Shown here: positions 12,897-13,483 of the stretch, one piece after another
How positions within the stretch are numbered: position 1 is the first letter of the stretch
How the letters are laid out: each line of letters begins with the position of its first letter
Source of the DNA: JTS-RE37 sp041743425
GTDB taxonomy: Bacteria > Bacteroidota > Bacteroidia > Flavobacteriales > Flavobacteriaceae
DNA: 13,483 nucleotides
NCBI GenBank assembly: GCA_041743425.1
Contig: JBGTMS010000188.1
Span: forward strand, 1-13,483
Reading direction: 5' to 3'
Translations under genes and position numbers: made by a program
Notes under the pieces: model-generated
What the model was told of the DNA's origin: nothing
The model's input: only the letters and a program-made list of their open reading frames with translations
The model's database searches: none

Positions 12897-13483
12897 CTAC
12901 ATGGTCACGGAAGCTCCGGCCGTTCTGAACGCGCTCCACCGCACCGCTGCAAGTATCAGCAGGGACAGGGAACTACATATTAGAAAACCTGTGAACAGCG
13001 GGAGGGCAGTATCCGCGACAAAGCTGCCAATAAATATGCTTATAGGAACCGCCATCAAGGTGGACACAAGACCTGTCATGGCTGCGGCTATCCCGGCTAT
13101 ATGACCCACCGGCTGCATGGCAATCGCCCTTAAATTTCCGAATAGAAATCCAATGGAAAAGAATTGGAGCCCGAAAAAAACGAACAAAACAGCAATAGAA
13201 GGGTTACCGGAGTCAGCATGGATAATGATATAGGAAAGCGATACCAGGAAAAAGAAAAATAAGGAAACAGTGATCAATTTTTGCATTCCAAAACGAAGTA
13301 CCAGCGTCCCATTCATAAAAATGGCCGCCCCGATGGTAACGGCAAGACCGGCAAAGATATAGGGAAACTCCTCGGCAAAATCATATTGATGCTCAAAGAT
13401 CTGTTGTGAGGTGCTGAGATAGACCAGAAAGGAACCGGTAATAAATCCTGAAATAAGGGTATAGGCGATGGTGGTTCTATGGG
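12897..13483 (-). CDS. MFS drug-resistance transporter, Bcr/CflA family (partial, C-terminal)
   Basis: The frame is open from the window edge (first whole codon at 13481) to the stop at 12899-12897, giving the last 194 residues of a larger protein. The segment begins HRTTIAYTLISGFITGSFLVYLSTSQQIF. It contains about five to six hydrophobic helices, including FAGLAVTIGAAIFMNGTLVLRFG and SIAVLFVFFGLQFFSIGFLFGNLRAIAMQPVG, where the late GNxxAxAxxPxG block typical of Bcr/CflA exporters is visible as GNLRAIAMQPVGHIAGIAAA. It is therefore the C-terminal half of a proton-driven efflux pump in the inner membrane; the substrate is unknown. An internal ATG at 13316 is not the real start. The gene points toward TerC but is separated from it by 312 nt and that gene's own promoter, so co-transcription is unlikely. 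Confidence 0.85.
   Translation of the reverse strand, partial: HRTTIAYTLISGFITGSFLVYLSTSQQIFEHQYDFAEEFPYIFAGLAVTIGAAIFMNGTLVLRFGMQKLITVSLFFFFLVSLSYIIIHADSGNPSIAVLFVFFGLQFFSIGFLFGNLRAIAMQPVGHIAGIAAAMTGLVSTLMAVPISIFIGSFVADTALPLFTGFLICSSLSLLILAAVRWSAFRTAGASVTM

Noticed and set aside
12842..12900. Cobalamin riboswitch on the plus strand
   Set aside because: Only the B12-box-like GCTGCCCCGCA is similar. The GGTG-containing hairpin and the upstream helices expected of the class are missing, and no plus-strand gene follows to be controlled.
12901..13104. 67-codon plus-strand ORF opposite the MFS gene
   Set aside because: It lies wholly antisense to the well-supported Bcr/CflA coding sequence and shows no recognisable protein features.

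Overview
The window looks like a chromosomal segment of a Flavobacteriaceae-type Bacteroidetes. The signs are a fused branched-chain 2-oxoacid dehydrogenase E1 gene, promoter elements of the Bacteroidetes -7 type (TAnnTTTG) upstream of several genes, weak or absent Shine-Dalgarno sequences, two outer-envelope lipoproteins, and a hibernation factor paired with a cysteine-free ArsC-like protein. No tRNA, rRNA, CRISPR array, transposase or phage gene was seen.

Layout. (1) 1-423 (-) is the N-terminal part of an isopenicillin-N-synthase-family 2-oxoglutarate/Fe(II) oxygenase, divergent from 554-2530 (+), a fused E1alpha/E1beta branched-chain 2-oxoacid dehydrogenase. (2) 2671-3848 (+) is a two-gene lipoprotein unit (lipocalin-like protein, then a glycine-zipper/OmpA protein), preceded by an unusual double inverted repeat and closed by a strong terminator at 3871-3900. 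(3) 3909-9797 (+) is the centre of interest: seven co-directional genes, three of whose junctions overlap. They are an FAD oxidoreductase of the geranylgeranyl-reductase type, a class I methyltransferase, a type III polyketide synthase, a FabI/FabL-like enoyl reductase, a FabZ-like dehydratase, a FabF-like ketosynthase and an acyl carrier protein. (4) 9977-10318 (+) is a small exported protein of unknown function. (5) 10371-11082 (-) is an HPF/RaiA-like ribosome-associated protein followed after 1 nt by a Cys-less ArsC/Spx-fold protein. (6) 11292-11630 (+) is an unknown small protein whose stop codon abuts that of a convergent TerC-family membrane protein (11631-12584, -). (7) 12585-12896 is a long non-coding stretch with operator-like and structured elements. 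(8) 12897-13483 (-) is the C-terminal part of a Bcr/CflA-type MFS exporter cut by the window edge.

How the genes may work together. The T3PKS, methyltransferase and flavoprotein trio parallels the Streptomyces srsABC logic (alkylresorcinol synthase, methyltransferase, flavoprotein hydroxylase). Here it is joined to a partial dedicated type II fatty-acid set (ketosynthase, dehydratase, enoyl reductase, ACP). The simplest inference is that this set builds a special acyl-ACP starter, that the T3PKS extends and cyclises it to an alkylresorcinol or alkylpyrone, and that the methyltransferase and flavoprotein turn this into a methylated, possibly quinone-type lipid. No ketoreductase, malonyl-CoA:ACP transacylase or phosphopantetheinyl transferase is present, so housekeeping enzymes would have to supply those steps. 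The product is not known from the sequence.
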